Positions 1-12,107 of a stretch of DNA of 64,000 bases are shown piece by piece. The notes under the pieces were generated by a model that was not told where the DNA came from, ran no database searches, and saw only the letters and a list, made by a program, of their open reading frames with translations. The number at the start of each line of letters is the position of its first letter. Positions within the stretch are counted from its first letter, which is position 1. Source of the DNA: Dallia pectoralis (taxonomy: Eukaryota; Chordata; Actinopteri; Esociformes; Umbridae); assembly GCA_029465975.1 (NCBI GenBank), contig CM055745.1, forward strand, positions 7,363,752 through 7,427,751. Direction: 5' to 3'. The translations under genes were made by a program, and so were the position numbers.

Positions 1-309
1 TTTGAGAACTACTGGTTTATTTTACGGTTTACCATCTTCTAGAAAACTACATGGTCGAGCGATACTGCAGTTTTGACTCTGTAATACCGAATACTACAGT
101 ATTCTACCGTGTTCATGAGGATTTGTGGTTATTTGGAGGGATTTGGGACCGTAGTCTTTTGACTCCCACTTACTGGGACTCTGCAGACCGTTTCATGTTT
201 TCTCTGATGTCTGGTTCCGTCTCTATGCCCATCTCGTTGTGGTATTTTACGCTTTCTGAATTCCTTAATGATGAAGTTGACTGTCGAAGAATCCCATGGC
301 ACATATTCT
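1..309. other. Unique sequence, no feature seen
   Basis: A short open frame of 86 codons exists on the + strand but has no recognisable domain and no splice or codon signal that I can support. By position this would be inside kcnq1 intron 11. Confidence 0.5.
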
Positions 310-638
310 AAAGCACACACGAAGAATCACATGGCACATGTTTAAAAGAACACACAAATTATCACATGTTCAAAAGCACATATGAAGAATCACATGTTCA
401 AAAGCACACACGAAGAATCACATGTTCAAAAGCACACACGAAGAATCACATGTTCAAAGCACACACGAAGAATCACATGTTCAAAAGCACACACAAAGAA
501 TCACATGTTCAAAAGCACACACAAAGAATCACATGTTCAAAAGCACACACTAAGAATCACATGTTCAAAAGCACACACAAAGAATCACATGTTCAAAAGC
601 ACAAACGAAGAACCACATGTTCAAAAGCACACATGAAG
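310..638. repeat. 28-bp minisatellite, about 12 copies
   Basis: A unit of 28 bp built on GAAGAATCACATGTTC followed by AAAAGCACACAC is repeated head to tail. One copy is shortened near 455. The first two units are more diverged, as is usual for an array edge. Confidence 0.9.
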
Positions 639-882
639 GAAAAGTGAAGACATTGTTAGCTCTTACTTCTGAAACATGAAGAAGCATCTGTGTTAAATGA
701 ATCTCATGTCCTTTGCTCTGTCTGGACAGCGAGTATCAGACAGAAACAACAGACAGTATCAGAATCAGCAAAGAATCAGAAAAGTGTTTAATCGCCATGA
801 ATGTATGAACATACAAGGAATGTACTTTGGTAGGCAGGTGCGTACATACAACATAAGAATAAAGCAATATAAATTATACTAA
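639..882. other. Unique spacer between two minisatellites
   Basis: AT-rich single-copy-looking sequence with no gene, RNA or repeat that I recognise. Confidence 0.4.
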
Positions 883-3800
883 GTATGTAAGGGGTACAGG
901 GATAGTAATATACAAAATACTATACATAATACAGATAAGTAACGTAAGAGGGTGAGGGGTATAGGGACAGTAATATACAAAATACTATACAGAATACAGA
1001 TGAGTAATGTAAGAGGGTGAGGGGTATATGGATAGTAATATACAAAATACTATACATAATACAGATAAGTAATGTAAGAGGGTGAGGGGTATAGGGATAG
1101 TAATATACAAAATACTATACAGAATACATATAAGTAATGTAAGAGGGTGAGGGGTATAGGGATAGTAATATACAAAATACTATACAGAATACAGATAATT
1201 AACGTAAGAGGGTGAGGGGTATAGGGATAGTAATATACAAAATACTATACAGAATACAGATAAGTAACGTAAGAGGGTGAGGGGTATAGGGATATAATAT
1301 ACAAAATACTATACAGAATACAGATAAGTAACGTAAGAGGGTGAGGGGTATAGGGATAGTAATATAAAAAATACTATACAGAATACAGATAAGTAACGTA
1401 AGAGGGTGAGGGGTATAGGGATATAATATACAAAATACTATACAGGATACAGATAAGTAACGTAAGAGGGTCAGGGGTATAGGGATATAATATACAAAAT
1501 ACTATACAGAATACAGATAAGAAACGTAAGAGGGTGAGAGGTATAGGGATAGTAATATACAAAATACTATACAGAATACAGATGAGTAATGTAAGAGGGT
1601 GAGGGGTATATGGATAGTAATATACAAAATACTATACAGAATACAGATAAGTAATGTAAGAGGGTGAGGGGTATATGGATAGTAATATACAAAATACTAT
1701 ACAGAATACAGATAAGTAACGTAAGAGGGTGAGGGGTATAGGGATATAATATACAAAATACTATACAGAATACAGATAAGTAACGTAAGAGGGTGAGGGG
1801 TATAGGGATAGTAATATACAAAATACTATACAGAATACAGATAAGTAACGTAAGAGGGTGAGGGGTATAGGGATAGTAATATACAAAATACTATACAGAA
1901 TACAGATAAGTAACGTAAGAGGGTGAGGGGTATAGGGATAGTAATATACAAAATACTATACAGAATACAGATAAGTAACGTAAGAGGGTGAGGGGTATAG
2001 GGATAGTAATATACAAAATACTATACAGAATACAGATAAGTAACGTAAGAGGGTGAGGGGTATAGGGATAGTAATATACAAAATACTATACAGAATACAG
2101 ATAAGTAACGTAAGAGGGTGAGGGGTATAGGGATAGTAATATACAAAATACTATACAGAATACAGATAAGTAACGTAAGAGGGTGAGGGGTATAGGGATA
2201 TAATATACAAAATACTATACAGAATACAGATAAGTAACGTAAGAGGGTGAGGGGTATAGGGATAGTAATATACAAAATACTATACAGAATACAGATAAGT
2301 AACGTAAGAGGGTGAGGGGTATAGGGATAGTAATATACAAAATACTATACAGAATACAGATAAGTAACGTAAGAGGGTGAGGGGTATAGGGATATAATAT
2401 ACAAAATACTATACAGAATACAGATAAGTAACGTAAGAGGGTGAGGGGTATAGGGATAGTAATATACAAAATACTATACAGAATACAGATAAGTAACGTA
2501 AGAGGGTGAGGGGTATAGGGATAGTAATATACAAAATACTATACAGAATACAGATAAGTAACGTAAGAGGGTGAGGGGTATAGGGATAGTAATATACAAA
2601 ATACTATACAGAATACAGATAAGTAACGTAAGAGGGTGAGGGGTATAGGGATAGTAATATACAAAATACTATACAGAATACAGATAAGTAACGTAAGAGG
2701 GTGAGGGGTATAGGGATAGTAATATACAAAATACTATACAGAATACAGATAAGTAACGTAAGAGGGTGAGGGGTATAGGGATAGTAATATACAAAATACT
2801 ATACAGAATACAGATAAGTAACGTAAGAGGGTGAGGGTATAGGGATAGTAATATACAAAATACTATACAGAATACAGATAAGTAACATAAGAGGGTGAGG
2901 GGTATAGGGATAGTAATATACAAAATACTATACAGAATACAGATATGTAACGTAAGAGGGTGAGGGGTATATGGATAGTAATATACAAAATACTATACAG
3001 AATACAGATAAGTAACGTAAGAGGGTGAGGGGTATATGGATAGTAATATACAAAATACTATACAGAATACAGATAAGTAACGTAAGAGGGTGAGGGTATA
3101 GGGATAGTAATATACAAAATACTATACAGAATACAGATAAGTAACATAAGAGGGTGAGGGGTATAGGGATAGTAATATACAAAATACTATACAGAATACA
3201 GATAAGTAACGTAAGAGGGTGAGGGGTATAGGGATAGTAATATACAAAATACTATACAGAATACAGATAAGTAACGTAAGAGGGTGAGGGGTATAGGGAT
3301 AGTAATATACAAAATACTATACAGAATACAGATAAGTAACGTAAGAGGGTGAGGGGTATAGGGATATAATATACAAAATACTATACAGAATACAGATAAG
3401 TAACGTAAGAGGGTGAGGGTATAGGGATATAATATACAAAATACTATACAGAATACAGATAAGTAACGTAAGAGGGTGAGGGGTATAGAGATATAATATA
3501 CAAAATACTATATATAATACAGATAAGTAACGTAAGAGGGTGAGGGTATAGGGATAGTAATATACAAAATACTATAGAGAATACAGATAAGTAACGTAAG
3601 AGGGTGAGGGGTATAGGGATATAATATACAAAATACTATACAGAATACAGATAAGTAACGTAAGAGGGTGAGGGTATAGGGATAGTAATATACAAAATAC
3701 TATACAGAATACAGATAAGTAACGTAAGAGGGTGAGGGTATAGGGATAGTAATATACAAAATACTATACAGAATACAGATAAGTAACGTAAGAGGGTGAG

Positions 3801-6496
3801 GGGTATAGGGATATAATATACAAAATACTATACAGAATACAGATAAGTAACGTAAGAGGGTGAGGGGTATAGGGATAGTAATATACAAAATACTATACAG
3901 AATACAGATAAGTAACGTAAGAGGGTGAGGGGTATAGGGATAGTAATATACAAAATACTATACAGAATACAGATAAGTAACGTAAGAGGGTGAGGGGTAT
4001 AGGGATAGTAATATACAAAATACTATACAGAATACAGATAAGTAACGTAAGAGGGTGAGGGTATAGGGATAGTAATATACAAAATACTATACAGAATACA
4101 GATAAGTAACGTAAGAGGGTGAGGGGTATAGGGATATAATATACAAAATACTATACAGAATACAGATAAGTAACGTAAGAGGGTGAGGGTATAGGGATAG
4201 TAATACAAAATACTATACAGAATACAGATAAGTAACGTAAGAGGGTGAGGGGTATAGGGATAGTAATATACAAAATACTATACAGAATACAGATAAGTAA
4301 CGTAAGAGGGTGAGGGGTATAGGGATAGTAATATACAAAATACTATACAGAATACAGATAAGTAACGTAAGAGGGTGAGGGGTATAGGGATAGTAATATA
4401 CAAAATACTATACAGAATACAGATAAGTAACGTAAGAGGGTGAGGGTATAGGGATAGTAATATACAAAATACTATACAGAATACAGATAAGTAACGTAAG
4501 AGGGTGAGGGGTATAGGGATAGTAATATACAAAATACTATACAGAATACAGATAAGTAACGTAAGAGGGTGAGGGGTATAGGGATATAATATACAAAATA
4601 CTATACAGAATACAGATAAGTAACGTAAGAGGGTGAGGGGTATAGGGATAGTAATATACAAAATACTATACAGAATACAGATAAGTAACGTAAGAGGGTG
4701 AGGGTGGGGTATAGGGATAGTAATATACAAAATACTATACAGAATACAGATAAGTAACGTAAGAGGGTGAGGGGTATAGGGATATAATATACAAAATACT
4801 ATACAGAATACAGATAAGTAACGTAAGAGGGTGAGGGGTATAGGGATATAATATACAAAATACTATACAGAATACAGATAAGTAACGTAAGAGGGTGAGG
4901 GGTATAGGGATAGTAATATACAAAATACTATACAGAATACAGATAAGTAACGTAAGAGGGTGAGGGTATAGGGATAGTAATATACAAAATACTATACAGA
5001 ATACAGATAAGTAACGTAAGAGGGTGAGGGGTATAGGGATAGTAATATACAAAATACTATACAGAATACAGATAAGTAACGTAAGAGGGTGAGGGGTATA
5101 GGGATAGTAATATACAAAATACTATACAGAATACAGATAAGTAACATAAGAGGGTGAGGGGTATAGGGATAGTAATATACAAAATACTATACAGAATACA
5201 GATAAGTAACGTAAGAGGGTGAGGGTATAGGGATAGTAATATACAAAATACTATACAGAATACAGATAAGTAACATAAGAGGGTGAGGGGTATAGGGATA
5301 GTAATATACAAAATACTATACAGAATACAGATATGTAATGTAAGAGGGTGAGGGGTATATGGATAGTAATATACAAAATACTATACAGAATACAGATATG
5401 TAATGTAAGAGGGTGAGGGGTATATGGATAGTAATATACAAAATACTATACAGAATACAGATAAGTAACGTAAGAGGGTGAGGGTATAGGGATAGTAATA
5501 TACAAAATACTATACAGAATACAGATAAGTAACGTAAGAGGGTGAGGGGTATAGGGATAGTAATATACAAAATACTATACAGAATACAGATAAGTAACGT
5601 AAGAGGGTGAGGGGTATAGGGATAGTAATATACAAAATACTATACAGAATACAGATAAGTAACGTAAGAGGGTGAGGGGTATAGGGATAGTAATATACAA
5701 AATACTATACAGAATACAGATAAATAACGTAAGAGGGTGAGGGGTATAGGGATATAATATACAAAATACTATACAGAATACAGATAAGTAACGTAAGAGG
5801 GTGAGGGGTATAGAGATATAATATACAAAATACTATACATAATACAGATAAGTAACGTAAGAGGGTGAGGGGTATAGAGATATAATATACAAAATACTAT
5901 ATATAATACAGATAAGTAACGTAAGAGGGTGAGGGTATAGGGATAGTAATATACAAAATACTATACAGAATACAGATAAGTAACGTAAGAGGGTGAGGGG
6001 TATAGGGATATAATATACAAAATACTATACAGAATACAGATAAGTAATGTAAGAGGGTGAGGGGTATAGGGATAGTAATATACAAAATACTATACAGAAT
6101 ACAGATAAGTAACGTAAGAGGGTGAGGGGTATAGGGATAGTAATATACAAAATACTATACAGAATACAGATAAGTAACGTAAGAGGGTGAGGGGTATAGA
6201 GATATAATATACAAAATACTATACAGAATACAGATATGTAACGTAAGACGGTGAGGGGTATAGGGACAGTAATATACAAAATACTATACAGAATACAGAT
6301 ATGTAACGTAAGAGGGTGAGGGGTATAGGGATAGTAATATACAAAATACTATACAGAATACAGATAAGTAACGTAAGAGGGTGAGGGGTATAGGGATATA
6401 ATATACAAAATACTATACATAATACAGATAAGTAACGTAAGAGGGTGAGGGGTATAGGGATAGTAATATACAAAATACTATACAGAATACAGATAG
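883..6496. repeat. 65-bp minisatellite, about 86 copies, with 63/64/65-bp variants
   Basis: The unit reads in part ATACAGATAAGTAACGTAAG, then AGGGTGAGGGGTATAGGG, then ATAGTAATATACAAAATAC. Three length classes alternate: full 65-bp units, 64-bp units that lose one G in the GAGGGG run, and 63-bp units with GATATAATATAC in place of GATAGTAATATAC. Blocks repeat at about 194 and 259 bp, so units were amplified in groups of three and four. The first units (about 883-1200) and a few near 5800 are the most diverged. Open frames of 60-150 codons on the minus strand are by-products of the repeat. Confidence 0.97.
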
Positions 6497-7002
6497 GATA
6501 CGGATTTGAAACACAAAACAAGCACACAAGGAAACGGGAAGCCATACGAACATGGACTAAAATAACCAGAAACCTTTTCAAATAGACTCTTTCTGCAGAC
6601 CTTGCCACCAAGTCGCCACTTCCTCTGCCACTCTGTGGCTAGTGCTAACCATGATACTGTTACCCTTTGACCCTGTGACCCCATGAACCTGTGTAAGTAG
6701 TAAACCCTGTGAACAGACTTCCAAGTATTGGCCTCACATGCAACTATCTCTCTCACGCACATGCACACACATACACTAGGGGTCCACCGATTGATCGGAC
6801 GATTTTTTGTGTTTTTTACATAATCGGCATCGCCCGATATTCAAGTATATAAAGCCGATTAATAGGCAGGCGCGTGCGCGGGCAGCATAGTGTTGTTGTT
6901 GTGGAACTGCGGTAAAGATAGTTTTATATTCACACATTCGCCAGCTCCGGGGATACGGCACAGCGGTCTCTTATCGGGCTGACTGCCGAGTCGGGAAAAA
7001 CA

Positions 7003-7266
7003 GATAGAAAATACTGTAGCGCTCAGTAAACAGAGTCGTTATGGACCAACGTAAAAGTGCAACACCCAGAGCTGCACTAACTATGACATAGATAGAAAAT
7101 ACTGTAGCGCTCGGTAAACAGAGTAGTTAGGGACCAAGGTAAAAGTGCAACAGCCAGAGCTGCACTTACTATAACATAGATAGAAAATGCTGTACCGCTC
7201 GGTAAACAGAGTAGTTAGGGACCAACGTAAAAGTGCAACACCCAGAGCTGCACTAACTATAACAGA
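7003..7266. repeat. Three 88-bp tandem copies inside the hAT element
   Basis: Copies start at 7003, 7091 and 7179 with GATAGAAAAT and contain AAAGTGCAACACCCAGAGC. They are nearly identical, so this is a local amplification within the transposon. Confidence 0.9.
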
Positions 7267-7363
7267 TTACAGATAGTTTTTTTAAATAGCTTTTTCAAAT
7301 GTTTAAATACTTATCCCAAAAATCAGCCGTTGATAATATTAATTAATGTTCAAGCTTAACATG

Positions 7364-7712
7364 CTCTCTGAAATAGCTTTTTCAAAATTTGACATATATT
7401 CACCACAATGCATCAGTACACTCATCAAAGTATATTCTAAGAGCTGCAAGAAAGTAATTTCAGCAAATATAAATAGATGATTTATTGGGAATAAAATAAA
7501 GACGAAAATGCTCTCTTTCTGAAATAGCTTATATATATTCTGAGAGCCGTAAGAAATGATTTTCATCGAAAATGAATCGTTGACTTATTGGGAATAAAGT
7601 AAAGCTGAAAATGCACTCTTTCTGAAATAGATTTTTAAAATTTTGAGATTTATTCTCCAAAATGCATCAATACATTCGGCAAAGTATATTCTAAAAGCCG
7701 CAAGAAATGATT
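7364..7712. repeat. Degenerate tandem repeat of 100-150 bp inside the hAT element
   Basis: TCTGAAATAG followed by a TATATTCT...GCAAGAAA segment and TTATTGGGAATAAA recurs three times, starting near 7369, 7519 and 7621. The middle copy is shortened by an internal deletion. Confidence 0.65.
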
Positions 7713-7846
7713 TATTTAAAGGTTTTCGGATGTTGTAATTAAATACTGCTTAGTGCAATTATCTATTTTTTTATCTTTTATTTAATAAAAAATTTTTATT
7801 AAACGTTTTTGTTGAAAAATTCTATGTCTTTATTCTTAAGTAATTA

Positions 7847-8940
7847 CATTTTTTTTATTCGCTTTGGTACTATTTTCACAAGTAAGGTGTACATTTTCAA
7901 AACTCTTAGTACAAAGATCCAAACTGATCACACTTGTAACGCAGCTAGTCATTCTTTCACAACCTGATTCAATGCTTTCAGTCAGTTGCGCATGCTTTCA
8001 GTACACATAATCATTATTTCAAACACCAGATTATTGTAATATGTAATGGGAACATTTGGTTTAACCACCGAAACACAACAGTATGATCTGCTTTCAGTTT
8101 AGTACTTTTAACATTCAGTTCATCCAACAGCAAACAATGCAAGATACATGTTTCAAATGGGCCTTAGAAGTGCTGAAATTAATAAGCTACAGTACTATAC
8201 TGTAAAAGACAGATTACACAGTGTCACATTAGGCGAGACACACTACACATTACATTACTTACATTTACATAATCTATAATTTACATAATATCCATCCTAT
8301 GTGTAATCAAGTGAAGGATCAATGAAGACATCCTCTACAATCATTTGGGCAAATTAGTTTTTACGTATTTTTCAGATATAATTGTAACATAGGTATAATT
8401 TCTATTATGTATGTAACTAAATGAGAACAAAACATAACATTTAGTGCACACATTACATTGCATGTAATTTGGATCAAGCCTGTCTTGAGCATTTGGCCAT
8501 AGATTCTCATCCAAATCTCATTTCAGTGAAATCAATTAGCAATAACGAGTATTCATCATGTGTGGTTAATTTATACGTTTGTACAAAAACACATTTTATT
8601 TCTGTAGTTCTCAAAATCGATACTGTTTATTGCTGAAACTAAAATATATAGGTTTACCAAACGGTTCATTAAGATCAGTTGGATTAAGTGTTGGTCAAAT
8701 GTATTTACACAAATGAGATGAGAAGCTTATCAAAAGTATTGTGAGCATTGCATTGTGAAAGACAATAACTTCATATGAAAGGTATTTCTTTGATTTTGTG
8801 CATTGTACTTAGTCAATTGAAAATGTGATTACATGTTTGAAAAAACAGACTTTTTGATGATCTGCTTTGAGTTTTGTACTAACAGTTGTGAGGTTTTACC
8901 ACATACTTGTGAAAATAGTACCAAAGCGAATAAAAAACTG
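7847..8940. mobile_element. Nested MITE-like element with TA target duplication (Tc1/mariner type)
   Basis: The left end CATTTTTTTTATTCGC and the reverse complement of the right end CAGTTTTTTATTCGC continue as the same CTTTGGTACTATTTTCACAA, so the terminal inverted repeat is at least 35 bp. Weaker similarity extends inward to GTTAGTACAAA. TA dinucleotides flank both ends (7845-7846 and 8941-8942). No transposase is visible. The subterminal motif GATCTGCTTT recurs at about 8086 and 8858. The TA duplication points to Tc1/mariner/IS630, which is an inference from the ends only. Confidence 0.75.
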
Positions 8941-9326
8941 TAGTAGTGTTACATTTTATTTGCAAATAGAGGTTAAAAACCAGCAAATATCGGCCTAAAT
9001 AAATTGGCCATAATAATCAAAAGATCGGCATCGGCCTAAGAAAACCATAATCGGTCGACCGCTAACATACACACGCACAAACCAATGCATTGTGCTTTTT
9101 CCTCACTAGTCACATTTGGATCACAACGATAGCTGGTCTGGTATGTGCATTCTGGGTTTTTTTTTTAATCAAGAAATCCAAGCCAACATCAGGGCATCTA
9201 GCTCTTGTGATGGAAGTCTGAATCTGTGTTTCTGTAGCTTTCAGTGTAACACTAGTGCCAAAACCTCCTAGTAGATACTTCAGTGCCAGTGGTTTTTCTA
9301 TTTGTTGACACAGATGAGGTTAGTTG

Positions 9327-9329
<3 letters not shown>

Positions 9330-9422
<93 letters not shown>

Positions 9423-9460
9423 TGTGTGTGTGTGCGTGTGCGTGTGTGTGTGCGTGCTGT
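9330..9460. repeat. (TG)n microsatellite
   Basis: A near-pure TG tract of about 130 bp, with GC interruptions only at its right end. Alternating purine-pyrimidine DNA of this length can adopt Z-form. Confidence 0.97.
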
Positions 9461-9680
9461 GTTTTGTTCTCCCCAGGCTCAAAGAGGGAAACAACTCCAC
9501 CAGTTTATTGCAGTTATACAGCGAATTCAGGGAGCGACTCTGTTTATTACAAAAGCGGAGACTCTGAGTTAAATGGAAGAATCTGTTTAATTCTATAATG
9601 TGATTGTACGGTGTGTGTGTGTGTGTGTGACATTGATTGGCACTCTTTCAATCCTCTAGGCCTCATGTGTTTTGCCATTA

Positions 9681-10030
9681 CAGGGTAACGCTGAAGTCTA
9701 AATGGTAATGCTGAAGTCTAAATGGTAATGCTGAAGGATAAATGGTAATGCTGAAGTCTAAATGGTAATGCTGAAGGCTACAGGTTAATGCTGAAGGCTA
9801 AAGAGTAACTCTGAAGACTAGAGGTTAATGCTGAAGGCTACAGGTTAATGCTGAAGGCTACAGGTTAATGCTGCATGCTACAGGGAAACGCTGAATGCTA
9901 CAGCGTAACGCTGGTGGTGCCGCTACTCGCCACTCCAAATGGGATATCCCTATTTGGAGCAGTTGGTAGTGCGCTCGGCTGCGGAGACGTTCGATTCCCT
10001 TGCCAGACGCTGAAGGCTACAGGTTAATGC
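9681..10030. repeat. 20-bp minisatellite, interrupted
   Basis: Units of 20 bp (GGTAATGCTGAAGTCTAAAT and variants with GGCTACAG) run from 9681 to about 9913. A foreign segment then intervenes and the array resumes at 10007 with ACGCTGAAGGCTACAGG. Confidence 0.88.
9914..10006 (+). mobile_element. tRNA-derived SINE-like fragment inserted in the minisatellite
   Basis: The segment contains GCAGTTGGTAGTGCGCTCGG, like a tRNA D-arm/A-box, then ACGTTCGATTCCC, like a T-arm/B-box. These are the two internal RNA polymerase III promoter boxes of tRNA-derived SINEs. It also holds a near-perfect palindrome, CCAAATGGGATATCCC then TATTTGG, at about 9933. No complete tRNA cloverleaf or SINE tail is present, so it is a fragment. 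Confidence 0.5.
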
Positions 10031-10429
10031 TGTTGTTGTTTATTATTGAACACAGGATACAACATCGCAATAGAAAGTGGTTACCAGAAATCCCAAACTT
10101 CTATTGTGGCTTTCGCTGAGACAGGTGGACGGTAGCTAGCATACTTTGTCTTTACACTCCTCAAAATCAGCACCTTGGTTTTCTTTCTAATCCATTTAGT
10201 GGTTGGCAGTTTTCCATGTATATCTTGTCCGTTCTATTCATTGTTTTGTTGCATTCATTTCAGGTGCTGGTTTGTGTTTTTGACGGTCCCCTAATGTGTC
10301 TCTCCAGCCCTGTGTTTCTGCCCCTAGTGATCAGGAATAGAATAAACCAAACTCTTATATGCAGCCGTATTTATGCTCTGACATTGACTGTGTCGTTTTT
10401 TGTCTCTATTGTCGGTCTGTCTTCCACAG
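10031..10429. other. 3' end of kcnq1 intron 11
   Basis: Unique sequence with a pyrimidine-rich stretch leading to the acceptor TCTTCCACAG at 10420-10429. No other feature is seen. Confidence 0.6.
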
Positions 10430-10505
10430 GTTGAGTCATTCACATAAGGCAGCCATCAGAGTCCTCCGGAGAATGCAGTACTTTGTGGCCAGACAGAAAT
10501 TTCAG
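10430..10505 (+). CDS. kcnq1: kcnq1 exon 12 (human numbering), internal coding exon
   Basis: This 76-bp exon encodes 25 codons plus the last base of a split codon and includes RRMQYFVARQKFQ. That is helix B in the cytoplasmic C-terminus of the Kv7.1 potassium channel, which with helix A holds calmodulin and contributes to phosphoinositide sensing. The acceptor is CTTCCACAG and the donor is CAG|GTAAAA. Size and phase match human exon 12 (codons 505-530) as I remember it. At human positions 526-528 the fish reads Arg-Gln-Lys instead of Lys-Lys-Lys, so one basic charge reported to contribute to PIP2/calmodulin binding is lost. Paralogues KCNQ2-5 have a clearly different sequence here. The preceding exon is not in the window. 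Confidence 0.95.
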
Positions 10506-10638
10506 GTAAAAAACAGTGTGGGGGAGGTGTGGAGGAAGGGGGAGGGGCGGGGAGAGAATGGGCTCTGCAGAGTGCTTCGGTTACTCAGGAAAGGGAGGGG
10601 CAGCCCAGGGCCTGGTTGTGCAGCTGCAGGACGCTGCG

Positions 10639-10639
<1 letters not shown>

Positions 10640-10675
<36 letters not shown>

Positions 10676-10700
10676 CTGGATGTGTCTGTGTGTGTGAAAG
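10640..10700. repeat. (TG)n tract in intron 12
   Basis: TG repeats with a few interruptions, 135 bp downstream of the exon 12 donor. Confidence 0.85.
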
Positions 10701-10737
10701 AGACTTGCACCTGCATGTCTGGCCTGTCGTCACCACA

Positions 10738-11408
10738 GCCTCAGTACCATGAGAACCCTGTTCACCTCAACCTCAGTACCATGAGAACCCTGTTCACCTC
10801 AACCTCAGTACCATGAGAACCCTGTTCACCTCAACCTCAGTACCATGAGAACCCTGTTCACCTCAACCTCAGTACCATGAGAACCCTGTTCACCTCAACC
10901 TCAGTACTATGAGAACCCTGTTCACCTCAACCTCAGTACCATGAGAACCCTGTTCACCTCAACCTCAGTACCATGAGAACCCTGTTCACCTCAATCTCAG
11001 TACCATGAGAACCCAGTTCACCTCAACCTCAGTACCATGAGAACCCTGTTCACCTCAACCTCAGTACCATGAGAACCCTGTTCACCTCAACCTCAGTACC
11101 ATGAGAACCCTGTTCACCTCAACCTCAGTACCATGAGAACCCTGTTCACCTCAACCTCAGTACCATGAGAACCCTGTTCACCTCAACCTCAGTACTATGA
11201 GAACCCTGTTCACCTCAACCTCAGTACCATGAGAACCCTGTTCACCTCAATCTCAGTACCATGAGAACCCAGTTCACCTCAACCTCAGTACCATGAGAAC
11301 CATGCTCACCTCAACCTCAGTACCAGGAGAACCCTGTTCACCTCAACCTCAGTACCAGGAGAACAATGTTCACCTCAACCTCAGTACCATGAGAACCATG
11401 TTCACCTC
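10738..11408. repeat. 32-bp minisatellite in kcnq1 intron 12, about 21 copies
   Basis: The unit contains CTCAGTACCATGAGAACCC and TGTTCACCTCAAC. Copies are nearly identical in the middle and diverge at the right edge (CAGGAGAAC variants). It fills about half of the 1,385-bp intron. Confidence 0.96.
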
Positions 11409-11415
11409 TGCCTCT

Positions 11416-11608
11416 AAGGTTATTCTCAGACCAGACCGCAGAATGACCTCACATGGTCTGTTGTCCTGAACCCTGTTAGAAACTCACTGGTTATTCTCAC
11501 AGTCTGTAACAGACCAGACCGCAGAATGACCTCACGTGGTCTGTATTAGTCCACCCTTTTAGGAACTCACTGGTTATTCTCACAGTCTGTAACAGACCAG
11601 ACCGCAGA
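11416..11608. repeat. Partial tandem duplication in intron 12
   Basis: TTATTCTCACAGTCTGTAAC, AGACCAGACCGCAGA and GACCTCACATGGTCTG recur two to three times with a period of roughly 90 bp. It is imperfect and not an array. Confidence 0.7.
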
Positions 11609-11890
11609 GGCAAAAAAAACTGCTTTTTGCCACAGAATATCTACCATTAACCCAACCCACCACCATGTCTGGTTACCTTAATTTAACCGTGGTCACAAAA
11701 CATGTTTCTTTTCACATAAACCAATTTGAGCAACTCAATGTGTAGACAAACACTATATTTACGTTCCTTTCCTCATTGTCAGTGTTCACTGCAATAACAA
11801 ACCAGCTAGGAAGTTCAGAGAGATGGCGGAGCGTGACAATGGCTTTTGTGTTGCTCTGATTGGCTCACATCCAATGTTTCTGGTCCTCAG

Positions 11891-11985
11891 CAAGCGAGGA
11901 AGCCGTATGACGTGAGGGACGTGATAGAGCAATACTCCCAGGGGCACCTGAACATGATGGTCCGCATTAAGGAGCTGCAGAGGAG
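11891..11985 (+). CDS. kcnq1: kcnq1 exon 13, internal coding exon
   Basis: This 95-bp exon encodes QARKPYDVRDVIEQYSQGHL and then NMMVRIKELQRR, the end of helix B and helix C of Kv7.1. Helix C helps set the tetrameric C-terminal assembly and contains sites of long-QT type 1 substitutions in humans. Arg533, Arg539, Arg555, Lys557 and Arg562 (human numbering) are all conserved here, and the only clear change is Leu552 to Met. The acceptor is GTCCTCAG and the donor is AG|GTGAGC, with the last codon (Arg562) split after its second base. Length and phase equal those of human exon 13. Confidence 0.97.
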
Positions 11986-12001
11986 GTGAGCTGTCAAACT
12001 A

Positions 12002-12074
12002 CCGGTCTCTCTGTCTCCCTCTCTCTCCCTCTGTCCCTCTCTCTCTGTCTCTCCATCTGTGTCCTCACTGTCTC

Positions 12075-12107
<33 letters not shown>

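Larger units (their letters stand above)
6777..9064. mobile_element. Non-autonomous hAT-superfamily DNA transposon
   Basis: The element starts TAGGGGTCCACCGATT and ends with the reverse complement of TAGCGGTCGACCGATT, giving a 16-bp imperfect terminal inverted repeat. It is flanked on both sides by the same 8 bp, ACATACAC (6769-6776 and 9065-9072). An 8-bp target duplication with TAGGGG-type ends is diagnostic of the hAT superfamily. Both ends also carry subterminal ATCGGC motifs. No transposase is detectable, so it moved in trans. It holds internal tandem repeats and a second inserted element, so its original length was nearer 1.2 kb. Confidence 0.88.

Noticed and set aside
9945..10000. Functional tRNA gene
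   Set aside because: A- and B-box-like motifs are present, but the acceptor stem and a foldable anticodon arm are not, so only a SINE-like fragment is called.
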